Shown here in pieces: positions 9,234 to 17,286 of a DNA stretch of 53,527 bases. Each line of letters starts with the position of its first letter. Position 1 is the stretch's first letter. The DNA is from Candidatus Melainabacteria bacterium SSGW_16 (GTDB lineage: Bacteria; Cyanobacteriota; Vampirovibrionia; 2-02-FULL-35-15), in assembly GCA_004769085.1 (NCBI GenBank), contig DUDS01000030.1:1-53527 (forward strand). Reading direction: 5' to 3'. The notes under the pieces are model-generated. The model searched no databases. It had not been told where the DNA came from and saw only the letters and a program-made list of their open reading frames with translations. Position numbers and translations under genes: made by a program.

Positions 9234-10450
9234 TTATGAATTTATCTTCAGAGATTCAAATAAAATATTCTAATTATATTGTTAAAGATACGCAGTGGCT
9301 TCCAGGTGGATTTCAAGGATTTGCAGAGTTTATGGAGGAAGCTAAAAACAATAAAAAGCAATTAAGAGTTAAGCTAGGCATAGATCCTACTAGTAAAGAA
9401 TTACATTTTGGACATACTGTCTGTCTTCATTACCTCAGGAAATTTCAGGAAGATGGTCACATACCTGTTTTAATTATTGGTGGATTTACTGCAATGGTTG
9501 GCGATCCAAGTGGTAGAAATGAAGCAAGACCTCCGTTGACACATGAGCAGGTAAAAGAAAATGCAGAAACATATCTTCAGCAGGTTGGGAAAATTCTTGA
9601 TTTAAATAAAGCTAAAATTGTAAATAACTATGACTGGTTGAGCAAGCTTACCGCAAAAGATTTGCTTGAGCTTGCACATTTAACAACAGTTAATCAGTTA
9701 ATTGGAAAAGAAGCATTTGGCAGCCGTATAAGTAAGAACGAGCCATTATATCTTCATGAAGCTTTATATCCAATACTCCAGGGATATGATTCAAAAGAAG
9801 TTAAAGCTGATATTGAAATAGGGGGTATTGATCAGACTTTTAATGTATTATTCGGGAGGCATATACAAAAACACTTTGGACAAAAGGAGCAGTTTGTAAT
9901 ATTGCTACCTCTTTTAGTTGGTCTTGATGGAAAGAAAAAGATGTCTAAGACATTCTATAATCACATTGCATTAAATGATTCGCCGGATCAAATCTTTGGG
10001 AAAGCAATGAGTATTCCCGATGAATTGATTGAGAACTACTTGTATTTAATAACCAACTTCTCAGCACATGAGCTTGGTTCATTTAAGACTCAGCTTGCAG
10101 GTGGTCAAAACCCTATGAATATTAAATATAAGCTTGCTAATAATCTGGTTATGCAGCTCTATGGTTCTGATATTGCCAGCCAGGCAGAAGTTGATTTTGT
10201 CAAGCAATTCAGGGAAAATGAGATCCCGCAATCGGTTGATGAATTTAAAATTACCTCAGCTGTAAGAGTTGCTGATTTAATGTTTGATGCTAAACTTGTC
10301 CCTTCAAAGGCTGAAGCAAAGAGGCTTATTGCTGGCGGTGGTGTAAAATTGAAATCTGTAAAAATCGACGATCCAAATTTTTTAATTACAGACAATGATA
10401 AAAATTCAGTTTTACAGATCGGTAAAAGGAAGTTTCTCAGGATTGTTTAA
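9230..10450 (+). CDS. tyrS: Tyrosyl-tRNA synthetase (TyrZ type)
   Basis: A class I aminoacyl-tRNA synthetase that charges tRNA-Tyr. The HIGH-like signature is HFGH (residues 59-62) in ELHFGHTVCL, the KMSKS loop is KMSKT near residue 240, and GGIDQTFNVLFGRH is the family's active-site segment. A C-terminal S4 RNA-binding domain (about 345-406) is present. The motif style (GDPSGRNEARPPLT) matches the TyrRS type sometimes called TyrZ. The gene overlaps the TPR gene by 4 bases (ATGA). A second in-frame ATG two codons later is an equally good start. The length of 406 residues is normal. Confidence 0.95.
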   Translation: MIMNLSSEIQIKYSNYIVKDTQWLPGGFQGFAEFMEEAKNNKKQLRVKLGIDPTSKELHFGHTVCLHYLRKFQEDGHIPVLIIGGFTAMVGDPSGRNEARPPLTHEQVKENAETYLQQVGKILDLNKAKIVNNYDWLSKLTAKDLLELAHLTTVNQLIGKEAFGSRISKNEPLYLHEALYPILQGYDSKEVKADIEIGGIDQTFNVLFGRHIQKHFGQKEQFVILLPLLVGLDGKKKMSKTFYNHIALNDSPDQIFGKAMSIPDELIENYLYLITNFSAHELGSFKTQLAGGQNPMNIKYKLANNLVMQLYGSDIASQAEVDFVKQFRENEIPQSVDEFKITSAVRVADLMFDAKLVPSKAEAKRLIAGGGVKLKSVKIDDPNFLITDNDKNSVLQIGKRKFLRIV

Positions 10451-10470
10451 GCAGGTATAGGGATAAATAT

Positions 10471-11940
10471 ATGAGCCAGGCACTTGATAAAAGTAATAAA
10501 GCGTCCCGTGTGCGGGAAATATGTTTAAACTGTTCTTCTCTTGACAATGATGAAATAGGTCGTCTGGAAAGTATATTGGACAATTTTCAGTTTATAAGTG
10601 ATTTGCTGGCAACTGACATAATGGTATACACTGAGGCAAAAAAAAACGAACATTATGTTTTGGTTGATATTAAAAGACCCCATGGGCACCCGACATTATT
10701 TCTTGAAAGCAGCGTAGGGAGTATTTCAAGTGGTAAAGCAGAACCTTTCGTAAAAAAGACATTTGAGTCAGGGAAAAAAATATTAGGTGTTTATGGAGTG
10801 ATGATAGCCGGAAGACCAACGCAGCAGGTGGTTTACCCTATTTATCACTATGAAAAAATCATTGCAATTATTTCTTTTGAAAAAGATTTGTACCTGACTG
10901 AAAGTTTAATGGGTAAAAACTGGAATAAGGTTGCTGATGATTTGGTGGGAGCATTAAACCAGAAGAGGCACAGGTTAAAACACTGGCCTAAACTTGTTGG
11001 TCAGGAAGGGTTTATTTTAACCGATAATTACGATCAGGTGTTGTATGTGAGTTACATGGCTCAGAATCTTCTCGTATCTGTCCTTGGAATCAGAGAAAAA
11101 ACAACAGGAACCAAATTATCAATGCTGCTTAAAGATTTTCACCCTGATATTCTTGAAACTGAACCTGTAATTAATCTGGTGAAAAAGCGGTATTCAGGAA
11201 TAGGAGGTACTCTTCAAATTACAAACTTTGATTTGTCTGAGAATAATAAAATTCATGTACTTCGCGATATCTCAGAACTTTCACTCAAAGAAAAAGAGAT
11301 TAAAGTTAAAGGTGCTCTAGTTAAGGAAATTCATCATAGGGTTAAAAATAATCTGAATGCTGTTGCTGCATTGCTTAGAATGCAGCTGAGGAGATCAAAT
11401 GATCAGGCTGTTAAAGATGCCTTTCACCAGGCAATCCTGCGCCTGGATAGCATAACGCTGGTTCATGAATATCTTTCACAGTCTGATAATGTGCAAATAG
11501 TTGCAATTGGTCAGTTAATTAAGGACATTGCAAGGAACCTTCAACGTACTTTGGGGTATGAAGATAAAAATATAGTTGTTTCAATTAATTGCCTGGATGA
11601 ATTTTTCCTGGACAGTGAACAGGCTGTTAGCGTTGCACTTATAGTAAATGAGCTTATATCAAATTGTTATGAGCATGCTTTTAACAATGTTGTAACAGGT
11701 GAAATAAATATAAGTATTATGTTTGATAATTCAAAAGAAAATAATTTCCTTCTTACTGTTAAAGATAATGGGGTTGGGCTCCCTAGTGGCTTTAAAAAGG
11801 ACGAACCTGCCAGTCTTGGATGGCATATTATTAATACTCTTGTAAAGGAGGATTTGGATGGTAAGATTTATGTAAATAGTATCGGTGAGAAAAATGGGAC
11901 TGAGATAAAAATAGAAGCTAAAGTAAATGCAAAAAACTGA
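10471..11940 (+). CDS. Cytosolic sensor histidine kinase, PdtaS-like (HisKA_2 family)
   Basis: No membrane segment is seen. The N-terminal ~150 residues look like the PdtaS-type GAF sensory domain (IAGRPTQQVVYPIYHYEKIIAIISFEKD). A PAS-like linker (about 190-270) follows. The HisKA_2 dimerisation helix carries the phospho-acceptor His in EIHHRVKNNLNAVAALLRMQ, and the HATPase has VNELISNCYEHAF and DNGVGLP. In the characterised mycobacterial pair, PdtaS phosphorylates an ANTAR-type antiterminator regulator. Here such a regulator follows with a 14-base overlap, so this is almost certainly its cognate pair. The signal is unknown. The length of 489 residues is typical. Confidence 0.9.
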   Translation: MSQALDKSNKASRVREICLNCSSLDNDEIGRLESILDNFQFISDLLATDIMVYTEAKKNEHYVLVDIKRPHGHPTLFLESSVGSISSGKAEPFVKKTFESGKKILGVYGVMIAGRPTQQVVYPIYHYEKIIAIISFEKDLYLTESLMGKNWNKVADDLVGALNQKRHRLKHWPKLVGQEGFILTDNYDQVLYVSYMAQNLLVSVLGIREKTTGTKLSMLLKDFHPDILETEPVINLVKKRYSGIGGTLQITNFDLSENNKIHVLRDISELSLKEKEIKVKGALVKEIHHRVKNNLNAVAALLRMQLRRSNDQAVKDAFHQAILRLDSITLVHEYLSQSDNVQIVAIGQLIKDIARNLQRTLGYEDKNIVVSINCLDEFFLDSEQAVSVALIVNELISNCYEHAFNNVVTGEINISIMFDNSKENNFLLTVKDNGVGLPSGFKKDEPASLGWHIINTLVKEDLDGKIYVNSIGEKNGTEIKIEAKVNAKN

Positions 11941-12529
11941 ACAAAAACAAAAGACAAAGATACTTATAGCTGATGATGAAGCATTAATCAGGCAGGACTT
12001 AAAGGAAATACTTACAGAGGTTGGATATGATGTTGTTGCAGAAGCAAAAGATGGTTACCATGCACTTGAACTTGCAAAAATTACGCTGCCAGATCTAATG
12101 GTTTTGGATATAAAAATGCCAAATATTAATGGGCTTGAGGCTGCAGAAGAAATTCAGATTGCCCTGAATAAAAGAATTCCTACGGTTATTCTTACTGCTT
12201 ATAACCAGGTTGAACTTGTTCAGAAAGCAGGAGAGGTTGGGGCATTTGCATTTCTTACTAAGCCAGTTAAACCACAGGATTTAATTGCATCTATAGAAAC
12301 AGCGAAGTTTAGGGCAAAGGAGATGGAAAGTCTAAATCAGGATATATCAGATCTTAAGGAAAAACTTGAGATTAGAAAGCTTGTAGAAAAAGCAAAAGGG
12401 ATAATAATGAAAAAACTTTCACTTGACGAGCCAGAAGCAATGCACTACCTTCAGAAGAAATCTATGGATGACAGGGTATCCATAAAAAAAGTTGCTGAAC
12501 TAATAATTAATGATGGAAAACTAAACTAG
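11927..12529 (+). CDS. Response regulator with ANTAR RNA-binding output (PdtaR/AmiR type)
   Basis: A receiver domain (about 10-125) has the acidic pair Asp16-Asp17, phospho-acceptor Asp61 in VLDIKMPN, switch Thr90 and Lys112 (FLTKPVKP). A C-terminal ANTAR three-helix domain (about 135-195) follows with the hallmark VEKAKGIIMKKLSLDEPEAM. ANTAR proteins bind paired hexaloop hairpins in nascent RNA and prevent transcription termination, so the output acts on RNA, not DNA. The start lies inside the end of the kinase gene, which fixes the pairing. The stop codon shares the palindrome CTAG with the stop of the convergent next gene. No target hairpin was confidently found in the window. Confidence 0.93.
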   Translation: MQKTEQKQKTKILIADDEALIRQDLKEILTEVGYDVVAEAKDGYHALELAKITLPDLMVLDIKMPNINGLEAAEEIQIALNKRIPTVILTAYNQVELVQKAGEVGAFAFLTKPVKPQDLIASIETAKFRAKEMESLNQDISDLKEKLEIRKLVEKAKGIIMKKLSLDEPEAMHYLQKKSMDDRVSIKKVAELIINDGKLN

Positions 12530-12948
12530 CTTCTTTTTCTTCGACTTTTTGTTTTTTGTGTTTTAATTTTTGATTTTGTTCTATTTGCATTTTTAATGGT
12601 TTTTGCAGTGCCTTTTAAAATGCTAAAAGGAGTAAGAATAATTTCCCTTGCTGATTTATAAAGGATTTTTCCTTCTCTTTGTAGTTTTTTAAAGATTTTT
12701 GCTTTTTCTGATTCAGATTTTTTCTGAAGCTGTGCAATTATGTGTTTTGCTTCAGTAGTTTTTATTTCTCCGCTTTCCTCAAGGTCTTTTAAAAGTTTGA
12801 TAATAATGCTTTGAACATCTTTATAAATACCTGAAGCAGCTTTTTTGATTCTTTCGTGGGAAGCAGTAATTCCAATGCCTGTTAGAATTGCTTTTTGAAT
12901 AAGTTTAATTTTGTCTTTGTTTAGTAAATTGTTTGCTGATAGTTTCAT
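12526..12948 (-). CDS. Small basic helical protein, function unknown
   Basis: A 140-residue protein that appears entirely alpha-helical, with a strongly basic tail (KSKIKTQKTKSRRKRS). The central part (IYKDVQSIIIKLLKDLEES, EAKHIIAQLQKKSESEKAK) has heptad-like spacing. The layout is reminiscent of phasin/PhaF-like proteins, whose basic tail contacts DNA, but no diagnostic motif is seen and I do not assign a function. It is read from the same strand as mazG but 28 bases downstream of it, and its stop overlaps that of the convergent response regulator. Confidence 0.65.
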   Translation of the reverse strand: MKLSANNLLNKDKIKLIQKAILTGIGITASHERIKKAASGIYKDVQSIIIKLLKDLEESGEIKTTEAKHIIAQLQKKSESEKAKIFKKLQREGKILYKSAREIILTPFSILKGTAKTIKNANRTKSKIKTQKTKSRRKRS

Positions 12949-12976
12949 AATGTTGTACCTGGTTAATTATAGCTCG

Positions 12977-13750
12977 TTAGCTTTGTTTCTTCTCTAATCT
13001 TTTAACTTTTTTCCAGAGCAGGTTAAGTTTTTTTGTGCTGATTTTGTTCTTATCTTTACCAGATAGAAGTTTTTCAACTTTGTTATACCGGTTAATAAAC
13101 TTCTTAATACCTTTATTTAGGCATTCTTCAGGTTCCAGGTTATACCACCTGGCTATATTTACAGCCATAAATAATAAGTCACCAAGCTCTTCTGCTTTTT
13201 TATTTCTATTACCTTTGGCTGCAGCAGTTTCAAATTCCCTGAACTCTGATTTAAAACTTTTCCATATGCTGCTTTTAGTATCCCAGTCAAAACCTGATCT
13301 ACTTGCTTTTTTTGAAACTTTTAATGCTTTAAGCAAAGCAGGTAAAGATTTTGGGATTCCATGAAAAATGGTTTTTCTTTCTGGTTTTTCTGCTTTTTTT
13401 AACTTTTCCCAGTTTATAAGTACTTCATTAGTGTTTTTTACTTTCTTGTTTCCAAATACATGTGGATGTCTTGAAATCATTTTTCTGTTTATACGATTTA
13501 CAAGATCATCAAATGAGAATTTCTTATTTTCCTTTGCAATCTGTGCATGCAGTACTACTTGCAGAAGTACATCACCAAGCTCTTCCATCAGGGCTTTTAT
13601 ATCGTTATTTTCAATTGCATCTACGGCTTCATATGCTTCTTCTATCAGATATCTTTTTAATGTTTTATGTGACTGTTCTTTATCCCATGGGCAGCCGTCA
13701 GGCGATCTTAATTTTGCGACTGTTTTTACAAAGTTATCTACTGATTTCAT
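12977..13750 (-). CDS. mazG: MazG nucleoside triphosphate pyrophosphohydrolase
   Basis: MazG hydrolyses NTPs and dNTPs to the monophosphate and pyrophosphate, and is linked to sanitising aberrant nucleotides and to stress responses. The first MazG fold has the family's opening SPDGCPWDKEQSHKTLKRYL (residues 16-35) and the metal-binding EEAYE/EELGDVLLQVV motifs. A second, weaker MazG module (about 170-230) carries KAEELGDLLFMAVNIARW. The length of 257 residues matches E. coli MazG (263). It is the first gene of a two-gene minus-strand unit and faces the plus-strand exported protein across a 157-base divergent region holding a 22-base near-palindrome. Confidence 0.95.
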   Translation of the reverse strand: MKSVDNFVKTVAKLRSPDGCPWDKEQSHKTLKRYLIEEAYEAVDAIENNDIKALMEELGDVLLQVVLHAQIAKENKKFSFDDLVNRINRKMISRHPHVFGNKKVKNTNEVLINWEKLKKAEKPERKTIFHGIPKSLPALLKALKVSKKASRSGFDWDTKSSIWKSFKSEFREFETAAAKGNRNKKAEELGDLLFMAVNIARWYNLEPEECLNKGIKKFINRYNKVEKLLSGKDKNKISTKKLNLLWKKVKRLEKKQS

Positions 13751-13763
13751 GCTGTTAAGTTTA

Positions 13764-13785
13764 CCCTTTTTAAGCTTTTAAAGGG
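13764..13785. promoter_or_regulatory. Near-palindrome between mazG and the divergent exported-protein gene
   Basis: A 22-base two-fold symmetric sequence beginning CCCTTT and ending AAAGGG with an AAGCTT centre; 9 of 11 symmetric pairs match. It lies 14 bases upstream of the mazG start and ahead of the ACCTTGGTTTAA element of the opposite gene. The position suits an operator, but no regulator is known. Confidence 0.35.
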
Positions 13786-13795
13786 ATATTACTGA

Positions 13796-13828
13796 ACCTT
13801 GGTTTAAAATGATGCCTTGTTTTAATAT
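13796..13828 (+). promoter_or_regulatory. ACCTTGGTTTAA element and possible promoter
   Basis: ACCTTGGTTTAAAAT is followed 17-18 bases later by a related word, CCTTGTTTTAATAT. Taken as a promoter, TTGGTT could be the -35 and TAATAT (13823-13828) the -10 with an 18-base spacer. It lies about 100 bases before the exported unknown protein and points toward it. The same element recurs at 17818, 33615 and 48713. Confidence 0.4.
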
Positions 13829-13907
13829 AACTTTTATATTTTAATATCTTTTTAGCTGTTTTTAACTTACCATAACCATCTGGGTTTATTCTTTTCCTTG
13901 AGCATTT

Positions 13908-14732
13908 ATGAACTATAAGTCAAAAATTAATTTTTTAACTTTAACTGTTGTACTGGTTTTATTTTTACCATGCTCATTGTTTGCATATGATGGTGTGGAA
14001 CAGCCAGATGATCAACAGCTTAACCAGGATAGTCAAATTCCTGAGCCACAACCTGTTACAGAAAAGAAAGAACGAATTTTTAAGAATCCGGTGTGTTTGT
14101 TGGTAGGATTAAATAGTAATGAGCTTTCATATAGAGAAATATCTGGTCTGTCAGGCTTTGAGTTGTTTAGTGTTCCATATAGGTCTGATATTAATTCACT
14201 TGTTGAAGAGATTAAACCTTCCCAGATCATAATAAGACATCAAAGTGGTTTTGTAGGTTTATATACACCAGGCGGTCAGCTGATTCGTGGAGTTCAGGGA
14301 ATTGCATCTGCTGACTTAGCATCTATACCTGGCTCTGTGCCAGAAAGCATCATACAGCCTTCTCAGGCAAATCCACTTTTTGACAGTGTATATTATCCTG
14401 GTGGTACAGCTGCTGGCTCGATAGCTTCCGGTGGGATTGGTTATAATAAACAACCTACAGGCAGAGGAGGAAAGTGGAGAAACCTCTTAAAACTAGCTTC
14501 ATTTGGCTATATAGGCATACCAATGTATCCGAAATATTTTTATGGTGATACAACAATTATAGGTTCTGATGGAGGAGACTCAATTTTTGGTTCATTACTA
14601 TTACCTGCTCTTCCAAATGCAGTAAGTGCACTGGCAACTTATACTGATACAAAAATTGAGGCAGCAGAATATGAACAAGCCAGGAGTCAGCCCAGAGATT
14701 ATAAATTTCAGCATGAAGTTGATGGCTATTAA
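13908..14732 (+). CDS. Exported protein of unknown function
   Basis: A clear signal peptide (residues 1-26: basic start, L/V/F-rich core, cleavage near LFAYDG) precedes a Pro/Gln-rich acidic linker. A domain of about 50-105 follows (PVCLLVGLNSNELSYREISG) with an alpha/beta feel. After it comes a Gly/Ser/Pro-rich stretch (YPGGTAAGSIASGGIGYNKQ) and a C-terminal region with IGIPMYPKYFYGDTTII. I recognise no family. The length is 274 residues. It ends tail-to-tail with hslO, the two stop codons sharing TTAA. Location outside the inner membrane is the only confident statement. Confidence 0.7.
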   Translation: MNYKSKINFLTLTVVLVLFLPCSLFAYDGVEQPDDQQLNQDSQIPEPQPVTEKKERIFKNPVCLLVGLNSNELSYREISGLSGFELFSVPYRSDINSLVEEIKPSQIIIRHQSGFVGLYTPGGQLIRGVQGIASADLASIPGSVPESIIQPSQANPLFDSVYYPGGTAAGSIASGGIGYNKQPTGRGGKWRNLLKLASFGYIGIPMYPKYFYGDTTIIGSDGGDSIFGSLLLPALPNAVSALATYTDTKIEAAEYEQARSQPRDYKFQHEVDGY

Positions 14733-15622
14733 TCTTTTCTTTTCTTTATAAGATCTTCAAGTTCTTCTTTTTTAAACATATAAACATTACTGCAGAAATT
14801 ACATCGTCCTTCTGCATATCCTACAGAAGTTATAATTTTTTTAATTTCTGTTCTACCTAGTGATATTAATGCACTTTCAAATTTATTCCGGCTACAGCCG
14901 CAATAAAAACATAATCCTTCAAATTCGCTTAATATTTCAGTATCATGGTCAGACAGAGATTTTTTTAGTATTTGTTCCAAATTAAGCCCTGATCTTAATA
15001 GTATTGAAAATGGATCCAGCTTTGTAACTGTTTCTTCTGTTTTTTTAATATCATCATCACTGGCATTTGGCATTGTTTGGATTAATATTCCGCCTGCATG
15101 GAGAACCTTTCCTGAAGCTGGTTCCAGGTAAACACCACATGATAAAAAAGATGCTATTTGTTCTGATGTGGCAAGATAATTAACCACATCTTTTGCTATT
15201 TCACCAGAAACTATTTCTACAGAACTTTTGTAAGGTATACCTTTTTCATTGTCGTAGCTGACATGAACATATCCTGTTTTACCAACAGCTTTATCAATAT
15301 CAACATACCCTTTTTGATCAAAACATTCAATTTCAGGATGATCAACATATCCACGAACAGTTCCTTCACTGCTTACATCTACAATTATGTTTCCAATAGG
15401 TCCTTCACCTTTAATTTTTAAGGTAAGATGTCCTTTTGTTTTTCTAAGTGTATAGCATAGTAGTATTGCGCATGCCATACTTCTTCCAAGAGCAACTGCT
15501 GAAGTGTGAGATAAATTATGCCTTTGTCTTGCTTCTTCAGTAAGATTTTTTGTAGATACTGCTATTGCCCTGAAAGACCCGTTTTTTGTAATTCCTTTTA
15601 CTAAATAATCACTTTCTGACAT
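14729..15622 (-). CDS. hslO: Hsp33 redox-regulated chaperonin
   Basis: Hsp33 is a holdase chaperone switched on by oxidation: four cysteines bind zinc when reduced and form disulfides under oxidative stress with unfolding. The C-terminal zinc motif is intact, CGC followed after 30 residues by CNFC, matching the family pattern CxC-x(27-32)-CxxC. The N-terminal text (DYLVKGITKNGSFRAIAV, RHNLSHTSAVALGR) and the GGILIQTMPNA segment are diagnostic. The length of 297 residues is normal. It may work alongside the peroxiredoxin and DnaK encoded elsewhere in this window under stress, but the three are not one operon. Confidence 0.96.
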   Translation of the reverse strand: MSESDYLVKGITKNGSFRAIAVSTKNLTEEARQRHNLSHTSAVALGRSMACAILLCYTLRKTKGHLTLKIKGEGPIGNIIVDVSSEGTVRGYVDHPEIECFDQKGYVDIDKAVGKTGYVHVSYDNEKGIPYKSSVEIVSGEIAKDVVNYLATSEQIASFLSCGVYLEPASGKVLHAGGILIQTMPNASDDDIKKTEETVTKLDPFSILLRSGLNLEQILKKSLSDHDTEILSEFEGLCFYCGCSRNKFESALISLGRTEIKKIITSVGYAEGRCNFCSNVYMFKKEELEDLIKKRKD

Positions 15623-15691
15623 GGTAATAGTATGTTAAATTTAGCATTGATATTTAAAAATCAATGGGGTTGAATATATACAATTTAATAA

Positions 15692-15787
15692 AGCGAGGTT
15701 TGTCCAATTTATTCGGCAAACCGAGCGGTCTATGCAAAGCTGGTTCGAGGAGCTACGTCACCGCAGAACCAGCTGCTATAGAATTTT
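15692..15787. repeat. GC-richer hairpin cluster upstream of tRNA-Gly
   Basis: Several short inverted repeats follow one another. GCGAGGTTTG pairs imperfectly with CAAACCGAGC, TCGG-CAAA-CCGA forms a small hairpin (15713-15724), and AGCTGGTTC (15738-15746) pairs perfectly with GAACCAGCT (15766-15774). No coding frame here looks real. The block is clearly richer in GC than the rest of the window. Confidence 0.55.
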
Positions 15788-15859
15788 GCGGAAGTAGTTC
15801 AGTGGTAGAATGTCTCCTTGCCAAGGAGAAGGTCGCGGGTTCGAGCCCCGTCTTCCGCT
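15788..15859 (+). tRNA. tRNA-Gly (GCC anticodon)
   Basis: A complete cloverleaf. The acceptor stem GCGGAAG pairs with CTTCCGC, the D-arm is GTTC/GAAT, and the anticodon stem TCTCC/GGAGA holds the loop TTGCCAA with anticodon GCC. The T-arm is GCGGG-TTCGAGC-CCCGT. The discriminator base is U, as expected for bacterial tRNA-Gly. CCA is not encoded; a run of six T follows directly. It lies between divergent hslO and icd. Confidence 0.95.
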
Positions 15860-15860
15860 T

Positions 15861-15879
15861 TTTTATAACGCCTCGTCGC
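15861..15879 (+). repeat. Short repeat next to a tRNA (second copy at 73-90)
   Basis: TTTATAACGCCTCGTCGC, directly after tRNA-Gly, matches TTTGTAACGCTTCGTCGC at 73-90, directly beside tRNA-CAU, at 16 of 18 positions. The copies have the same orientation on the plus strand although the two tRNAs point in opposite directions. It looks like a fragment of a dispersed repeat. Confidence 0.45.
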
Positions 15880-15925
15880 ACCTACGGTGACTCCTCGGCT
15901 ATTAGCAATGTTAATTAACGCGCTC

Positions 15926-15945
15926 GGATTTTCGAAAGAAAATCC
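15926..15945. repeat. Perfect hairpin in the icd leader
   Basis: GGATTTTC-GAAA-GAAAATCC: an 8-base perfect stem closed by a GAAA (GNRA-type) tetraloop, 31 bases before the icd ATG. No T-run follows, so it is not a standard intrinsic terminator. It may stabilise or regulate the icd message, or belong to the adjacent repeat cluster. Confidence 0.5.
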
Positions 15946-15976
15946 TCGCTTATAACTTCGTAAATTGTGTAAAAAT

Positions 15977-17209
15977 ATGACAACAAAATCAATGGCAGAA
16001 ACAGAAAAAATATCATTTAAGGACGGTAAAATAATTGTTCCTAATAAAGTAATGATTCCTTTCATTGAAGGAGATGGCACAGGACCTGATATTACAAAGG
16101 CTACAAAGAAGGTTCTTGATGCAGCAGTAAAAGCTATATTTGGTGGTGAAAAGCAGATTATTTGGCATGAAATTCTTGCTGGTGAAAAAGCATTTAATAA
16201 AACAAACAGCTGGCTTCCTGAAGAGTCACTTCAAATCATAAGAGAATATAAGATTGCAATAAAAGGTCCTCTGACAACACCTACAGGAGGTGGCATAAGA
16301 AGTTTGAACGTTGCACTGAGACAAATATTTGATTTATATGCGTGCGTAAGACCTGTAAAATATTTTGAAGGTGTGCCAACACCTACAAAGCATCCTGAAA
16401 AAGTAGACATTGTAATTTTTCGTGAAAATACAGAAGATGTTTACAGTGGGATTGAATTTAAATCTGGTTCGCCAGAAATGTTGAAGCTTTCTGATTTATT
16501 AAAGTCTATGGGATATGAAATTCGTACTGGTTCAGGGCTTGGTATTAAGCCAATTTCTGAATTTGCCAGTAAAAGGCTTGTTCGAATGGCAATTCAATAT
16601 GCAATAAAAAATAAAAAACCAAGAGTTACACTTGTTCATAAAGGAAATATTATGAAGTTTACAGAAGGTGCATTTTGTGAGTGGGGGTATGAGGTTAGTA
16701 AACAAGAATTTGGATTTTACACTATTACGGAAGAGGACTTAAATAAAAAGTATAACGGAGTTATTCCACCTGGGAAAATACTGGTAAATGACAGGATTAC
16801 TGATAGTATGTTTCAGCAATTGCTTATAAGACCTGATGAATATTCGGTTATTGCGACAACTAATTTAAATGGGGATTATTTATCTGACGCATGTGCAGCA
16901 CAGGTTGGCGGACTTGGACTTGCGCCTGGAGCAAATCTTGGTGATGAGATTGCAATATTTGAGGCTACACATGGTACTGCACCAAAATATGCAAACCAGG
17001 ACAAAGTAAATCCCACATCAATGATACTTTCAGGGGTAATGATGTTTGAATATATTGGATGGACTGAAGCAGCAGAGTTGATTGTAAATGCGTTGAGAAA
17101 AACAATTAGACAAAAGCATGTAACTTATGATCTTGAAAGACAAATGCCTGGTGCCACTCTTTTAAAAACCAGTGAATTCGCAGATGCTGTAATTAAAAAT
17201 ATGGCTTAG
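15977..17209 (+). CDS. icd: Isocitrate dehydrogenase (NADP type)
   Basis: Converts isocitrate to 2-oxoglutarate and CO2 in the TCA cycle, supplying 2-oxoglutarate for glutamate. Family motifs are intact: [12 protein letters not shown] near the start, substrate-binding [34 protein letters not shown], catalytic Lys in [14 protein letters not shown], and the metal/substrate signature [17 protein letters not shown]. The length of 410 residues fits bacterial NADP-dependent Icd. I start at the ATG of [11 protein letters not shown]; a TTG four codons earlier is possible but weaker. A strong terminator follows within 30 bases, so the gene is monocistronic. Confidence 0.95.
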   Translation: MTTKSMAETEKISFKDGKIIVPNKVMIPFIEGDGTGPDITKATKKVLDAAVKAIFGGEKQIIWHEILAGEKAFNKTNSWLPEESLQIIREYKIAIKGPLTTPTGGGIRSLNVALRQIFDLYACVRPVKYFEGVPTPTKHPEKVDIVIFRENTEDVYSGIEFKSGSPEMLKLSDLLKSMGYEIRTGSGLGIKPISEFASKRLVRMAIQYAIKNKKPRVTLVHKGNIMKFTEGAFCEWGYEVSKQEFGFYTITEEDLNKKYNGVIPPGKILVNDRITDSMFQQLLIRPDEYSVIATTNLNGDYLSDACAAQVGGLGLAPGANLGDEIAIFEATHGTAPKYANQDKVNPTSMILSGVMMFEYIGWTEAAELIVNALRKTIRQKHVTYDLERQMPGATLLKTSEFADAVIKNMA

Positions 17210-17235
17210 TGTTTTTGCTTGATTTTATATAAAGA

Positions 17236-17263
17236 AAAAAGGGGTAATTTCTTACCCCTTTTT
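17236..17263. terminator. Strong bidirectional intrinsic terminator
   Basis: A perfect 12-base stem (AAAAAGGGGTAA with TTACCCCTTTTT) closed by a TTTC loop. A-rich and T-rich flanks serve as U-tracts in both directions. It stops icd on the plus strand and the Gly-rich small protein gene on the minus strand. Confidence 0.93.
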
Positions 17264-17286
17264 ATGTTATTGTCAGTTTTGTAAGT

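Larger units (their letters stand above)
15746..15897. repeat. Inverted repeat bracketing tRNA-Gly
   Basis: CGAGGAG-(CTACG)-TCACCG at 15746-15763 is matched by CGGTGACTCCTCG at 15885-15897 in opposite orientation, a 13-base identity apart from a five-base insertion in the left copy. The repeats enclose the tRNA-Gly gene. They may be copies of an interspersed repeat or remnants of a small mobile cassette. Confidence 0.45.

Noticed and set aside
13368..13781. 137-codon frame opposite mazG
   Set aside because: Antisense shadow of a well-supported gene; Phe/Ser-rich composition typical of such shadows.
15664..15918. 84-codon frame across tRNA-Gly
   Set aside because: It runs straight through the tRNA and the hairpin repeats; the peptide has no family look.
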